In this document: positions 44,394 to 55,709 of the stretch, piece by piece
How positions within the stretch are numbered: position 1 is the first letter of the stretch
How the letters are laid out: each line of letters opens with the position of its first letter
Origin: Candidatus Arsenophonus lipoptenae
GTDB taxonomy: Bacteria > Pseudomonadota > Gammaproteobacteria > Enterobacterales > Enterobacteriaceae
Length of the DNA stretch: 64,000 nucleotides
Direction of reading: 5' to 3'
Assembly: GCF_001534665.1 (NCBI RefSeq)
Contig: NZ_CP013920.1
Coordinates: 310,001-374,000, forward strand
Translations under genes and position numbers: made by a program
The notes under the pieces: generated by a model
Database searches by the model: none
What the model saw: only the letters and a program-made list of their open reading frames with translations
Told to the model about the DNA's origin: nothing

Positions 44394-45215
44394 ATGAAGA
44401 AAAAACGTGCTTTTTTAAAATGGGCTGGTGGTAAATTTTTTATGATAGAAGAAATAAAAAAATATTTACCAGAAGCTAATTGTTTAGTAGAACCATTTGT
44501 AGGTGCTGGCTCTATATTTTTAAATACTAATTACAATAATTATATCTTAGCAGATATTAATAATGATTTAATAAATTTATACAATACTGTAAAATATTAC
44601 AATGATTCATTTATCCTACATGCACGTAAACTGTTTAATAACAAATTTAATACAGCTGAACAATACTATCGTCTACGTACTGAATTTAATCTATCAAGTA
44701 ATTCTAAACGCCGTAGTATACTATTTTTATATCTTAATCGTCACTGCTATAATGGTTTATGTCGCTATAATGCAAAAGGAGAATTTAATGTTCCATTTGG
44801 ATGTCATAAAAACCCTTATTTCCCTGAAAATGAATTATATGCGTTTGCTGAAAAAGCACAAAAAGCTATTTTTATTTGTCAACATTACAAAAAAACACTT
44901 TTATCAGTGAACAATAATTCTGTTGTTTACTGCGATCCTCCATATACACCACTTTCAAATACTGCCAAATTTATGGAATATAGCAAAGATAGATTCGGAA
45001 AACAGGAACAATACATACTAGCTAAGATTGCTTATCTATTATCTTCAACAAGAGGAATACCAGTATTGATATCAAATCATGATACACCATATACTAGAAA
45101 ATGGTATCATAATGCTAAACTCAATCCAGTTAAATCTCGTAGACTAATCAGTTGTAATAGTCTGACTCGAAAAAAAGTAAATGAAATTTTAGCATTTTAT
45201 AATCCAACTGATTAA
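44394..45215 (+). CDS. dam: DNA adenine methyltransferase (GATC)
   Basis: Dam methylates adenine in GATC, which in E. coli directs mismatch repair, SeqA-dependent replication timing and some promoters. The alpha-class motifs are intact: FLKWAGGKF at residues 8-16, VEPFVGAGSIF near 32-42, and the catalytic DPPY in VVYCDPPYTP near 180. The C-terminal target segment LISNHDTPYTRKWY is complete. Length 273 aa, against 278 in E. coli. It keeps its E. coli position between aroB and rpe, although damX is gone. Reduced symbionts often lose dam, so its persistence is worth noting. Confidence 0.97.
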   Translation: MKKKRAFLKWAGGKFFMIEEIKKYLPEANCLVEPFVGAGSIFLNTNYNNYILADINNDLINLYNTVKYYNDSFILHARKLFNNKFNTAEQYYRLRTEFNLSSNSKRRSILFLYLNRHCYNGLCRYNAKGEFNVPFGCHKNPYFPENELYAFAEKAQKAIFICQHYKKTLLSVNNNSVVYCDPPYTPLSNTAKFMEYSKDRFGKQEQYILAKIAYLLSSTRGIPVLISNHDTPYTRKWYHNAKLNPVKSRRLISCNSLTRKKVNEILAFYNPTD

Positions 45216-45260
45216 AAATATAATAGCAAAAATAAAAAAATAGATTAGAGGAAATAGATA

Positions 45261-45923
45261 ATGAAAAAATTTTTAATTGCACCATCTATTTTATCTGCAA
45301 ATTTTGCATGTCTAGGTGATGAGATAGAAAAAGTAATTCAAGCCGGTGCTGATATTATACATTTGGATATTATGGATAATCATTACGTACCAAATCTATC
45401 ATTTGGCCCAATAATATGCAAATCATTAAGAAATTACGGTATTAATATACCAATTGATGTGCATTTAATGGCAAAACCAGTAGATAGACTTATTCCTAAT
45501 TTTGCTAAAGCAGGAGCAACTTATATTACTTTTCACGTTGAAGCTAGTGAGCATATAGATTATACTGTACAATTAATTAAAGAATATGGATGCAAAGCTG
45601 GCTTAGCATTCAATCCAACAACATCATTACATTATTTAGATTATATAATAGATAAATTAGATATAATATTAATTATGTCAGTAAATCCTGGTTTTGGTGG
45701 ACAAACTTTTATTCCACAAACTATAAAAAAATTACAGAAAGTTAGCAAAGTAATAAAAGATAACAATTATAATATTTTATTAGAAGTAGATGGTGGTATT
45801 AACATTAATAATATTATTAATGTTGTAAATGCTGGTGCTAATACTTTTGTCATTGGCTCCGCAATTTTCAATACAAAAGACTATAAATCAGTAATTAATG
45901 CGATACGTAAAAAATTATCTTAA
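45261..45923 (+). CDS. rpe: Ribulose-phosphate 3-epimerase
   Basis: Rpe interconverts ribulose 5-phosphate and xylulose 5-phosphate. The TIM-barrel landmarks are [15 protein letters not shown] at the start, [17 protein letters not shown] near residue 36, [16 protein letters not shown] near 140, and EVDGGIN near 175, which include the metal-binding His and Asp residues. Length 220 aa, against 225 in E. coli. An AGAGGAAAT ribosome site precedes the ATG. With pgl and gnd it completes the part of the pentose phosphate pathway visible here. Confidence 0.97.
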   Translation: MKKFLIAPSILSANFACLGDEIEKVIQAGADIIHLDIMDNHYVPNLSFGPIICKSLRNYGINIPIDVHLMAKPVDRLIPNFAKAGATYITFHVEASEHIDYTVQLIKEYGCKAGLAFNPTTSLHYLDYIIDKLDIILIMSVNPGFGGQTFIPQTIKKLQKVSKVIKDNNYNILLEVDGGININNIINVVNAGANTFVIGSAIFNTKDYKSVINAIRKKLS

Positions 45924-46343
45924 TCAAGTTTATTTATGAAAAAATAAACACATATTTAATATTAAAACATTTTTATGTATAATTTTAATATTCTAGAATT
46001 AATAAGCGATTTTATAAATAATTTTACTGATTTTATCTAAATAATTTATTAATTTGTTTATAACTTACGTAAAATTTTTCTTTTTTTTATAATATTAACA
46101 ACTTAACATGTTAAATATTAAATTAATAAAACTATAAATTATCTTACAATAAAATATAAAAACATTATTTTAAATTAATAATAATAAAACTGATCGATAA
46201 TTTATATAAATAAAATTCATGATTTAATTTATACATTAATTGTAAATTAAATATATATAATAATTGATTTTTTACTAAATAAAATAAATTATATCTAGAT
46301 AATTTTATACTTAAGATTACTGCATTTATTATGGAATTCACAT
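45924..46343. other. Spacer at the former gph site
   Basis: E. coli has the phosphoglycolate phosphatase gene gph between rpe and trpS. Here 420 bases of A/T-rich sequence hold no recognisable piece of it. A reverse frame of 65 codons overlapping the trpS start is compositional and has no family features. Confidence 0.5.
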
Positions 46344-47396
46344 ATGAATATATATACTGCAAAATTAAATAATAAAAATAAAAAATCTATAGTATTTAGT
46401 GGAACACAACCATCTGGAGAATTCACTATTGGTAATTATATTGGTGCATTACGTAATTGGGTTTATATGCAAAATTACTGTAATTGTATTTATTGTATTG
46501 TTGATCAACACGCCATTACAACTCGTCAAAAACCACAAGAATTAAGAAGGCGTATATTAGATACATTAGCCTTATATTTAGCCTGTGGAATTGATTTTAA
46601 AAAAAGTATTATTTTTATTCAATCTCATGTTCCACAACATAGTCAACTCAGTTGGATACTTAATTGTTATACCTATTTTGGTGAATTAAAACGTATGACA
46701 CAATTTAAAAAGAAACTAAAAAACAATTTTACCAACATTAATACTGGATTATTTAATTATCCAGTATTAATGACTGCGGATATCTTACTATATCAAACAA
46801 ATCAAGTACCAGTGGGTATAGATCAAAAACAACATTTAGAATTAAGCAGAAATATTGCTCAAAGATTTAATTCTTTATACGGTGATATATTTACTATACC
46901 TGATCCAGTAATTCCTACAATAGGATCACAAATTATGTCTTTACAAGAACCATACAAAAAAATGTCAAAATCAGATATTAATTATAATAATATAATAACG
47001 TTATTAGAAAATCCAAAATCTATATACAAAAAAATAAAAGGTGCTGTTACTGATTCTGATAAATCATCACTAGTGTATTATGATTTAGAAAACAAACCTG
47101 GTATTTCTAATCTTATAAATATTCTTTCAGGTGTGACAGATCTTTCTATTTCTGAAATAGAAAAACAATTTGCTGGCAAAAGATATATTGAACTTAAAAA
47201 TACAGTTTCTGAAGCAATTTCAGATTTATTAATAAATATACAAAGTAGCTTTTATGAATTTCGTAATAATGAAAAATTATTACTTGATATTATTATAGAT
47301 GGGGCTAATAGAGCAGAAAAGCAAGCTAAAATTACCTTGAATAAGGTTTATGATGCAATTGGATTTTTTTATAATCCTATAAAAAATAGCATTTAA
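46344..47396 (+). CDS. trpS: Tryptophanyl-tRNA synthetase
   Basis: TrpS charges tRNA-Trp. The class I signatures appear as [10 protein letters not shown] (the TIGN variant of HIGH) near residue 25 and KKMSKSD near residue 205. The conserved [16 protein letters not shown] segment and the C-terminal helices follow. Length 350 aa, against 334 in E. coli; about a dozen extra polar residues precede [10 protein letters not shown], and there is no internal start that would remove them. It ends the aroK-trpS block. The ribosome site is weak. Confidence 0.96.
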   Translation: MNIYTAKLNNKNKKSIVFSGTQPSGEFTIGNYIGALRNWVYMQNYCNCIYCIVDQHAITTRQKPQELRRRILDTLALYLACGIDFKKSIIFIQSHVPQHSQLSWILNCYTYFGELKRMTQFKKKLKNNFTNINTGLFNYPVLMTADILLYQTNQVPVGIDQKQHLELSRNIAQRFNSLYGDIFTIPDPVIPTIGSQIMSLQEPYKKMSKSDINYNNIITLLENPKSIYKKIKGAVTDSDKSSLVYYDLENKPGISNLINILSGVTDLSISEIEKQFAGKRYIELKNTVSEAISDLLINIQSSFYEFRNNEKLLLDIIIDGANRAEKQAKITLNKVYDAIGFFYNPIKNSI

Positions 47397-47525
47397 TTAA
47401 TTATTAAATTTAGTAAAATATATTATTATTTTAGATAAAAATTATTAAGATAATTATCTAAAACAAAAACACACTATAACATATAAAATAAAAATATTTA
47501 TTTTATATTATTTCAATTATATGTT

Positions 47526-48998
47526 TTACCAATATCCTAATACTTTCCACCATAAACTACCGATAAGAATCCAAATAGAAAGATTAGTTATACTTAAGAT
47601 AAAACCTATTTTCCACCACTTAGATAAAGCAACATAACCAGATCCAAAAATAATAGGAGCAGTACCTGTTGAATAATGTGTTAATGACATCATTAACGAT
47701 GAAGAAAAAGCTAAAATTAAACCAAATAAAATAGGTGGAGCTCCTAGTTCTAATCCAACATTAAAGAAAGCAGAAAACATTGCCATAATATGAGCTGTAG
47801 TACTAGCAAAAAAATAATGAGAATAAACATATACTAAAATAAGTAGTAGTGTGCCCCAAATCCAACTAATACCAGCATAATTAATTGCATTACCAACTGT
47901 TTTTGAAAACCAATTAGTCAAACCAAGCTTACTTAAAAAAGATGCCATCATAACTAAAGCAGCAAACCAAGTAATAGTATCCCAAGCCCCTCTAGTTTTT
48001 AAAACATCATTCCAATCCAATATATTAGCACAAAGTAATATAGATAACCCTATAAAAGCTGCAACTGTAAGATTAACACTAAAATAACTACCAAAAATCA
48101 TTCCTGGAACATCAGCCCACATCAATAATAATACAAAAAATACCAATAAAGTTATTTTCTCCTCTGATGAAATTTTTCCCAAAGTATGCAATTTTTGTTT
48201 TGCAAAAATTGGTGCATCTGGCGTTCTTTTAATTTCAGGTGGATATATCCAATAAATAATTAATGGCATAACTAATAAAGAAATTATTCCAGGTACAAAT
48301 GCAGCTATAGCCCATATTCCCCAACTAATTTCAAATGGAGGTTTTATATTTTCCATAATTAAATTAACAATCAATGGATTAGGTGCTGTGGCAGTAATAA
48401 ACATAGCAGATGTAATAGGATTAATATTAAAATTAACTAATGATAAATAACAACCAATTCTTTGTGAACTGCCCAATGTGGGATCAGAACCAAAACTGGT
48501 CGCAATAGATCTCATCAGAGGATGAATAATACCACCACCTCGTGCAGTATTACTTGGTGTAACTGGTGCTAATATTGTTTCTGCAATTGCTAATGAATAA
48601 GCAATCCCTAATGTTTTCTTGCCAAATAAAGAAATAAAATAATAACCAATTCGAGTACCTAATCCTGTTTTACTTAAACTAACAGAAATCATTATTGAAA
48701 TACCTATCAACCAAATAAGTTGATTTGAAAAACCACTCAATGCATCATTAACTGCTTCAACAGGATTATTAGGATTAGTCACTTTAGTAACAGCAACTAA
48801 AGTAATTGAAATAATAGATATCGCCCCTATTGGTAAAGCTTTACCAATAATTGCTACTATAGTACCACTAAAAATAGCCAACAACTGCCAAGCATTTACA
48901 GCTATTCCTTTAGGAGCAGGAATAGCAAACCAAATTATTAAAGTCACCATAATAGCAATAATAGCCGGCAAAAGTTTTAATGGATTTAATTTATTCAT
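47526..48998 (-). CDS. DASS-family di/tricarboxylate transporter
   Basis: This 490-aa inner-membrane protein belongs to the divalent anion:Na+ symporter (SLC13/DASS/CitT) family. It has about twelve hydrophobic segments. The family signature TPSNTARGGGIIHP lies near residue 150, the matching second repeat SLTHYSTGTAPIIFGSGY near 440, and a hydrophilic linker near 255-275. E. coli relatives are CitT, TtdT and YbhI, and plastid 2-oxoglutarate/malate translocators share these motifs, so the substrate is probably a C4-C6 carboxylate. Sequence alone does not say which one, whether it exchanges or symports, or the direction. No other transporter of carbon substrates is in the window. I give no gene symbol. 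Confidence 0.85.
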   Translation of the reverse strand: MNKLNPLKLLPAIIAIMVTLIIWFAIPAPKGIAVNAWQLLAIFSGTIVAIIGKALPIGAISIISITLVAVTKVTNPNNPVEAVNDALSGFSNQLIWLIGISIMISVSLSKTGLGTRIGYYFISLFGKKTLGIAYSLAIAETILAPVTPSNTARGGGIIHPLMRSIATSFGSDPTLGSSQRIGCYLSLVNFNINPITSAMFITATAPNPLIVNLIMENIKPPFEISWGIWAIAAFVPGIISLLVMPLIIYWIYPPEIKRTPDAPIFAKQKLHTLGKISSEEKITLLVFFVLLLMWADVPGMIFGSYFSVNLTVAAFIGLSILLCANILDWNDVLKTRGAWDTITWFAALVMMASFLSKLGLTNWFSKTVGNAINYAGISWIWGTLLLILVYVYSHYFFASTTAHIMAMFSAFFNVGLELGAPPILFGLILAFSSSLMMSLTHYSTGTAPIIFGSGYVALSKWWKIGFILSITNLSIWILIGSLWWKVLGYW

Positions 48999-49214
48999 AT
49001 TAAATAATCCAATTTTATAAAATTTATCATTAAACTAGTTTAGTTAGTCTATTAAATAATCTATTAAATACATATATAAAAATATTTTTTATGATTTATT
49101 TAAAACACATTATTATATTATAAATTCATGTTTTAAATAATAAAAATAAGACGTATTTGAAAAGTAATAAAATTACTTCATACAATAATTATTAAGTATT
49201 ATTAAATATAATTT

Positions 49215-50621
49215 TTATATCCATTTAGTATGAAAATAACCACTCTTATCAATTCTTTTATAAGTATGAGCACCAAAATAGTCACGTTGTGCCTGAATTA
49301 AATTAGCTGGCAAATTAAATGATCGATAACTATCATAATAAGCAATTGCTGAATTAAATGCAGCTAATGGTATGCCATTTTGTATACCAACACAGCAAAT
49401 ATCCCTTAATGACAAATGATATTTATCAGCAATATCTTTAAAATATGGTGCTAATATCAAGTTATCCAAAAAAGGATTATTACTATAAGCTTCACTAATA
49501 TTTCGTAAAAATTGAGCTCTAATTATACAACCACCACAAAAAATCTTGGCTATTTTACTGTAATTCAAATTCCATTGATAACTATCTGATGCAATTCTTA
49601 ATTGCTGAAATCCTTGTGCATAAGAGATAATTTTACCTAAATAAAGTGCACGTCTTATCTTTTCAATAAATTCATACTTATTACCTTTAAATAAATTTAT
49701 AACTGGACCACTTAAAATTTTTGATGCTATAATTCTTTGTTTTTTTAAACAAGAGATATAACGTGCAAATACTGATTCAGTAATAAGCGTAAGCGATATT
49801 TCTAGATCTAAAGCATTTTTACTAGTCCACTTACCAGTTTCTTTATGATCAGCTTCATCTAGTATTTTATCAATTAAATAATGACCAGTTTTTGTTTCTT
49901 TTTTAAGAAAAATATCAGCAGTTATCTTAATTAGATAACTATTTAATTCACCTTTATTCCATTCAGTAAAAATATTAGATAATTCTTCATTATTTAACTT
50001 TAATATGTTTTTTAATATTGCATATACCTCAGCTATAAGCTGCATATCACCATACTCTATACCATTATGTATCATTTTTAAATAATGTCCTGCTCCATCA
50101 GGACCAATATAATTGACACAAGGCTCACTATTTACCTTAGCTGAAATTTGATGTAATATAGGTGCGATTAAATCATAACCTTCTTTAGATCCACCAGGCA
50201 TAATAGCAGGTCCATTTAACGCACCTTCTTCACCACCAGAAAAACCTGCTCCAATAAAAAAAATTCCCTTTGCCTCCAGTTGTTGACTATTTCGTATGGT
50301 ATCTTGAAAATAACTATTACCGCCATCTATTAAAACATCACCTTTATCTAAATAAGGTATTAATAAACTTATAATATTATTAGTTGCTTTACCAGATTTT
50401 ATCATTAATAGAATACGTTTAGGGGATTCTAATGAATTAATAAATTCTTTAACATCATAAAAAGGAATTAATTTTTTACCTAAATTATTTTTAATTACTT
50501 CATCTGTTTTTTCTTTAGATCGATTAAATATCGACACAGAATAACCTTTACTTTCAATATTAAGTGCTAAACTTCTCCCCATAATAGACATACCAACTAC
50601 ACCAATTTGTTGTTTTAACAT
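49215..50621 (-). CDS. gnd: 6-phosphogluconate dehydrogenase, decarboxylating
   Basis: Gnd oxidises 6-phosphogluconate to ribulose 5-phosphate with NADP. The dinucleotide fingerprint [20 protein letters not shown] is at the start, the substrate loop [17 protein letters not shown] near residue 128, and the catalytic lysine and glutamate in [14 protein letters not shown] near 183-190. The C-terminal [15 protein letters not shown] is complete. Length 468 aa, as in E. coli. One change stands next to the substrate loop: the usual GVSGG reads GFSGG. A GGAG site precedes the ATG. It connects Pgl to Rpe. Confidence 0.97.
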   Translation of the reverse strand: MLKQQIGVVGMSIMGRSLALNIESKGYSVSIFNRSKEKTDEVIKNNLGKKLIPFYDVKEFINSLESPKRILLMIKSGKATNNIISLLIPYLDKGDVLIDGGNSYFQDTIRNSQQLEAKGIFFIGAGFSGGEEGALNGPAIMPGGSKEGYDLIAPILHQISAKVNSEPCVNYIGPDGAGHYLKMIHNGIEYGDMQLIAEVYAILKNILKLNNEELSNIFTEWNKGELNSYLIKITADIFLKKETKTGHYLIDKILDEADHKETGKWTSKNALDLEISLTLITESVFARYISCLKKQRIIASKILSGPVINLFKGNKYEFIEKIRRALYLGKIISYAQGFQQLRIASDSYQWNLNYSKIAKIFCGGCIIRAQFLRNISEAYSNNPFLDNLILAPYFKDIADKYHLSLRDICCVGIQNGIPLAAFNSAIAYYDSYRSFNLPANLIQAQRDYFGAHTYKRIDKSGYFHTKWI

Positions 50622-51133
50622 AACAACTCCTGTTTGATACTTTATTATCTCATAGCAATTATAATTTACTGAATATTCCCTAATAGTTTATAACTAATAA
50701 TATTCCATAACTATATTAAAAAATAATTCACCTAATACATTCAAAATAACTAAAGTAAAAAAAATAAAATAGAATTTATTTAATACAATTAATATTAATA
50801 ATCTAATTATTACTGAATTATTTTGACACTACAAGCATTTTACATAACATTAAAACTAAAGATCAAATATAATTTTTATCAAAAATAATAAACTGATATT
50901 CTAATGTAATATTTTCATAAAAATTTTTACTTTTAAAAAATAATCAGTTTGTATAATAACTAAAATTTTTATTTTTAAAATAAAATATTTCTATTAAACA
51001 TATTTGATATATATAAAATATGACACAATATAATTAATCTCTAATTTTTAAAAGATAATTAATTATTAAATTACTTTTTAAAAAATAACTAATTTACATT
51101 AAATTAATTAATAAATTATATATTTATAAATAA
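50622..51133. other. Spacer between gnd and dcd, no gene seen
   Basis: About 0.5 kb of A/T-rich sequence replaces the tens of kilobases that separate these genes in E. coli. I see no relic, repeat or RNA gene in it. Confidence 0.5.
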
Positions 51134-51724
51134 TTATTCAAACATTTCTGAATGAATTCTACTCTCTATCACACCATATTGATTTTTATATTTTGCAGTT
51201 TGACGACGATTATAAGGACGTTCTGCAGAACCAGATAAAACTTCAAAACTTAATGCGCCAATACACATACCAGGACGTAATGCTAATGGTAATTTTCCTG
51301 AATTATAAAATTCTAATACAATTTTCCCGTACCAACCAGGATCAATACGATGAGCTGTCACATGTACCATTAAACCTAAACGAGCAAGTGAGGATCGACC
51401 ATCTAGCCAACCAACAATATTATCAGGTAATATAAACGATTCTAAAGTAACAGTTAATACTAATTCACCTGGATGTAAAAAAAACATATCATTACAGTTT
51501 ACAGTTATCTCAGAACTCATTACTCGATCTAATACAAAATCAACTTCATTTTTTTGACTACTCAGATCAATATAAGGAGCAGAATATCCTTGAAATATTC
51601 TAAATTTATTACCTAAGCAGATATCCACTGTAGCACCGTTAATACGTTCTATTGATGGACGGGGATCAATAATTATTTTTTTTTCATCAAGCCATTTAAT
51701 TATATCACGATCACAAAGTCGCAT
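51134..51724 (-). CDS. dcd: dCTP deaminase
   Basis: Dcd deaminates dCTP to dUTP, the precursor of most dTMP in enteric bacteria. The trimeric dUTPase-like fold is recognisable from [24 protein letters not shown], the [10 protein letters not shown] motif near residue 110, and [20 protein letters not shown] near 138-157, which contains the catalytic glutamate. Length 196 aa, against 193 in E. coli. Its leader carries a tandem duplication that gives two ribosome-binding sites. The dUTPase that must follow it is not in the window. Confidence 0.97.
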   Translation of the reverse strand: MRLCDRDIIKWLDEKKIIIDPRPSIERINGATVDICLGNKFRIFQGYSAPYIDLSSQKNEVDFVLDRVMSSEITVNCNDMFFLHPGELVLTVTLESFILPDNIVGWLDGRSSLARLGLMVHVTAHRIDPGWYGKIVLEFYNSGKLPLALRPGMCIGALSFEVLSGSAERPYNRRQTAKYKNQYGVIESRIHSEMFE

Positions 51725-52832
51725 TTTTTATTTCCTTATTTTATTTCCTTATAATAGGAATTCATAATACTAAAATTTATTCATATAAATTTTAGTATTT
51801 TATCATTAATAACATAAATTGATAAAATATAAATAAAATTAAAATCAATAAAAATTGTGGTTATATATAATATATATTAATTAATATTAAATTTTTTAAT
51901 AAGAAAATTTAATAATTAACTGAAATTTTTTAATCAAACTATGTTGGATAACAATCAACTAATAATTATAACCATATAAAATATAATAATTTATTTATAT
52001 ATTTTTATAAAATTCTAAAATTAAAAAACAATTAAGTAAAATAATTAATTGAAAGAGATATCTAATAAAAAATATAATAAATATATTTATAAGCAAATTT
52101 AATATTATACAAATCAAATTTAATATTTTTAAATAATGTTCTTAATTAGCATATGAAATCATTAATATTAATAATGGCATGATTTATCAAATAATTTTAA
52201 TTATAAGTATTTCGTTTTAAGTAAAAAAATAAATAACTTTATAATATAAAAAATGAAATATTAATAAGTAAATATTATATAATTTTTTATTAATAAAAAC
52301 AATAAATTAAAAAATAAATATTTATTCACCATTGTAATATATTTATATAATATTTAAGAATATAATTAATATCAGAAAAAAATTTATTAAATATAAATTT
52401 TTTTGATATTTTAACTTATTACTTACTATTAAAATTGTTAAAAAATATCTTTTTCTTATATAGTAACTATACTATTTAGTAAATATTAAATATAATAAAT
52501 TAAGATTTTTTATACAAAAAATAATTAATTAATAAAAAACAGATTAATTATATGAAACTTACAATATTTTAAATATAAATACTGATATTTAAGTATTAAA
52601 TCAGAAAATCTATTTAACATCTTAATTATTTTTCAAATTTTATGTTTTTATATATAAATATAACCAATATTTAATTATTTAAATAATTTATAATCTAATT
52701 AACAAAAAATATTTATTTTAAAAAACATAAAATTAAAAATTTATTCATTTAAACATAAATTTATTAATAATAATGACTATACATCAAAATTTAATTTTGC
52801 TTAATTCTAGATATAAAAATATAATATAAAAT
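51725..52832. other. Divergent dcd/metG spacer, no gene seen
   Basis: About 1.1 kb of A/T-rich sequence lies between the divergent dcd and metG. In E. coli udk follows the dcd side and apbC (mrp) lies beside metG; neither can be recognised. The dcd ribosome-site duplication is at the left end. No ribosome site is visible just before metG. Confidence 0.5.
51726..51751 (-). repeat. 13-bp tandem repeat doubling the dcd ribosome site
   Basis: The unit TTTTATTTCCTTA occurs twice in perfect tandem (51726-51738, 51739-51751). On the minus strand each copy carries AAGGA, one eight bases before the dcd ATG and one 13 bases further upstream. A slippage duplication in the leader therefore produced two Shine-Dalgarno sequences. 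Confidence 0.8.
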
Positions 52833-54503
52833 ATGAACATAACCGCGAAAAAAATTTTAGTAACTTGTGCATTACCTTATGCTAATGGTGCAATTCACTT
52901 AGGACATATGTTAGAACATATTCAGGCAGATATTTGGGTTCGTTATCAACGAATGAGAGGCAAGCAAGTTTTTTTTATCTGTGCTGATGATGCTCATGGT
53001 ACACCAATAATGTTAAAAGCTAATCAATTAGGTATAAATCCTGAAAAATTAATTAGTAAAATCAATAAAGAACACCAAAAAGATCTTGCTGAGTTTTCAA
53101 TTAGTTATGATAATTATTATTCAACTCATAGTATAGAAAATCAGATGTTATCTGAACAAATTTATTTAATTTTAAAAAAGAATGGTTTTATTAAAAGTAA
53201 AACTATTTTACAATTTTATGATCCTCAAAAAATGATGTTTTTGCCTGATCGCTTTGTTATAGGAATTTGTCGAAAATGTAAAGCAAGTAATCAATATGGA
53301 GATCATTGTGAAATTTGTGGAGCAACTTATAATCCTATGGAACTAGTAAATCCACGATCAGTAATTTCGGGTGCCACACCTGAGATGCGGGAAACAAAGC
53401 ATTTTTTCTTTGATTTACCAGTATTTTACAATATGCTAAAAAAATGGACACTATCAGGTATATTACAATTGCCAGTAGTAAATAAGTTACAGGAATGGTT
53501 TAAAACAGGTTTAAAGCAATGGGATATTACTCGTGATGCACCTTATTTTGGTTTTGAAATACCAAATGAACCTAAAAAATATTTTTATGTGTGGCTAGAT
53601 GCACCTATTGGTTACATAGGAACATTCAAAAACCTATGTAAAAAAAAACCTAATATAGATTTTGATAGTTATTGGAATAAAAATTCCACTGTAGCTCTTT
53701 ACCATTTTATTGGCAAAGATATTACATATTTTCATATTCTATTTTGGCCAGCAATATTGGAAGGTATAGGTTATCGTAAACCTACTAATATTTTTGTTCA
53801 TGGTTATATAACCATAAATGGGATGAAAATGTCCAAATCAAAGGGCACTTTTATTACAGCTAGAGATTATTTGGATCATCTTGATAGCGATTGTTTACGT
53901 TACTATTATGCTACTAAACTTTCTTCTAGTATTGATGATATTGATCTTAACTTAAAAGATTTTGTTCAAAAAGTAAATAGTGATATTGTTAATAAAATAG
54001 TTAATTTAGCAGCAAGAAATGCTGGATTTATCAATAAACAATTTAATAATAAATTATCATCTAATATAGCAGAACCAGAACTTTATCAAAAATTTATTAC
54101 TGCATCAAAAAAAATTGGTCAATTATTTTGTAATCGTGAATATAATAAAGCGACCAATAAAATTATATTGCTTGCTAATATAGCTAATCATTATATTGAT
54201 GATAAGAAACCATGGATAATAGCCAAACAAACGGGATGTGAAAATATTTTACATAACGTATGTTCCATGGGCATCAATTTATTTCGTATTATCATGACAT
54301 ATTTAAAACCTATATTACCTGGACTTATTGATAAAACAGAGATGTTTTTAAATATTTCACTAGAGTGGGATGATATCAAAAAACCTTTATTAAATCATGA
54401 AATTACACCATTTAAAACTCTATTCAAAAGAATAGATATAAATAAAATATCATTTATGTTAGAAAAATCTAATAAAAATATAACCGCCGATAAAAATAAT
54501 TGA
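52833..54503 (+). CDS. metG: Methionyl-tRNA synthetase, C-terminal domain missing
   Basis: MetG charges elongator and initiator tRNA-Met. HLGH is present near residue 23 (AIHLGHML), the zinc-knuckle cysteines near 145-160 (CRKCK and CEICG), KMSKS near 333 ([10 protein letters not shown]), and the anticodon-binding helices to about residue 545. The protein ends at 556 aa, whereas E. coli MetG has 677. The missing part is the EMAP/Trbp111-like domain that dimerises and binds tRNA non-specifically. The stop is clean and no remnant follows. The catalytic core of E. coli MetG works without this domain, so the enzyme is probably an active monomer. No ribosome site precedes the ATG. Confidence 0.96.
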   Translation: MNITAKKILVTCALPYANGAIHLGHMLEHIQADIWVRYQRMRGKQVFFICADDAHGTPIMLKANQLGINPEKLISKINKEHQKDLAEFSISYDNYYSTHSIENQMLSEQIYLILKKNGFIKSKTILQFYDPQKMMFLPDRFVIGICRKCKASNQYGDHCEICGATYNPMELVNPRSVISGATPEMRETKHFFFDLPVFYNMLKKWTLSGILQLPVVNKLQEWFKTGLKQWDITRDAPYFGFEIPNEPKKYFYVWLDAPIGYIGTFKNLCKKKPNIDFDSYWNKNSTVALYHFIGKDITYFHILFWPAILEGIGYRKPTNIFVHGYITINGMKMSKSKGTFITARDYLDHLDSDCLRYYYATKLSSSIDDIDLNLKDFVQKVNSDIVNKIVNLAARNAGFINKQFNNKLSSNIAEPELYQKFITASKKIGQLFCNREYNKATNKIILLANIANHYIDDKKPWIIAKQTGCENILHNVCSMGINLFRIIMTYLKPILPGLIDKTEMFLNISLEWDDIKKPLLNHEITPFKTLFKRIDINKISFMLEKSNKNITADKNN

Positions 54504-55040
54504 TTTACAATAAAATTGTATAAATTATTTTAATATATGTGTGCTATATATATACTGAAGTTATTCACTAGTAGTCTATTTAAATTAGATACGTTCATAA
54601 AATAAAAATTAACCATATTTATTAATAATCATAAATATTAATTATAAAACAATTTTAATTTAAAATCTTTTATATCTTAAAATCTTATAATTTAATATAA
54701 TAATATTTTATAAATCAATAGTTAATTAAAATAATTATAGATTTAACTTGATATAAATATCATTATTTTAATTTAAATACCTAAAATATTTTTAATGTCG
54801 CTTTAATAATTCTATTGCTATGTAACAAAAAAATATATATGTCAGTATATAAAATTATTAAAATTTATAATTACATTAATATTGCAATTAAACAAATAAT
54901 CAATACTTAAAAATTTTTATATTTTTAAACTAAAATTATAGCATATTATAATTGTATCTATTTTATAAAAATAACAATTTATTATTATAAAATAATAAAT
55001 TATGAAAAAATTTCATATTAAACATAGTATATATTTATAC
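54504..55040. other. Convergent metG/folE spacer, no gene seen
   Basis: About 0.5 kb of A/T-rich sequence follows the metG stop. I looked for a frameshifted remnant of the missing MetG C-terminal domain and could not recognise one. No clear terminator is present. Confidence 0.5.
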
Positions 55041-55709
55041 TTAAATATTACTTAAACGAGAAATATTACGCAAAAATTCTTGACGAGTATTTTTACTGGA
55101 TTTAAATAAACCGCCAAGTGATGTTGTCATTGTGCTGCTATTTACATCACTAATACCTCTAGCTTTAACACAATAATGAACTGCATCAATTGAAACTGCA
55201 ACATTTGCTGCACCTAACAAAGTTTGTAATGCGATTAAAATTTGTTGAGTTAAACGTTCTTGAACTTGAGGACGTTGAGAAAAAAAATGAACAATACGAT
55301 TAATTTTAGATAAACCAATAACTTTATCTTTGGGAATATAAGATACTGTGGCTTTACCATCTATAGTAACAAAATGATGTTCACACACACTAGTTAACGT
55401 TATATTTCTTACTGTTACCATTTCATCAAAAGCCATGTTATTTTTAATTAAAGTAATTTTAGGAAAATTATTATAATCTAAACCGGAAAAAATTTCATTA
55501 ACATACATCTTAGCTACTCGTTTAGGAGTTTTAGCCAAACTATCATTACTAAGATCTAGATTAAGCAATCGCATCATTGCACCAATATGTTCTTCAATTT
55601 GTTGTTTACATGTATTTGAATTAATACATTTACTTAAAAATGGCGTTTCAAGACCGTGATCTTCAAGTGCTTTGCGAACAAGAATAACTTCTTGATTTAT
55701 TGATGACAT
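55041..55709 (-). CDS. folE: GTP cyclohydrolase I
   Basis: FolE converts GTP to dihydroneopterin triphosphate, the first step of folate synthesis. The zinc ligands are in [10 protein letters not shown] near residue 111-114 and HYCVKARG near 182. [26 protein letters not shown] and the C-terminal [13 protein letters not shown] are nearly identical to E. coli. I start at the ATG at 55709, which has GGAG seven bases upstream and gives 222 aa, the E. coli length; an upstream TTG at 55721 is unlikely. Together with pabA it shows that part of folate synthesis is retained. Confidence 0.97.
   Translation of the reverse strand: MSSINQEVILVRKALEDHGLETPFLSKCINSNTCKQQIEEHIGAMMRLLNLDLSNDSLAKTPKRVAKMYVNEIFSGLDYNNFPKITLIKNNMAFDEMVTVRNITLTSVCEHHFVTIDGKATVSYIPKDKVIGLSKINRIVHFFSQRPQVQERLTQQILIALQTLLGAANVAVSIDAVHYCVKARGISDVNSSTMTTSLGGLFKSSKNTRQEFLRNISRLSNI

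Noticed and set aside
46165-46362. 65-codon reverse frame before trpS
   Set aside because: Rich in Tyr, Ile, Asn and Leu from A/T bias, overlaps the trpS start, and has no recognisable motif.
54541-55040. Remnant of the MetG C-terminal domain downstream of metG
   Set aside because: Looked for segments resembling FDDFAKVDLRV or the following OB-fold motifs in the three forward frames; none was recognisable.
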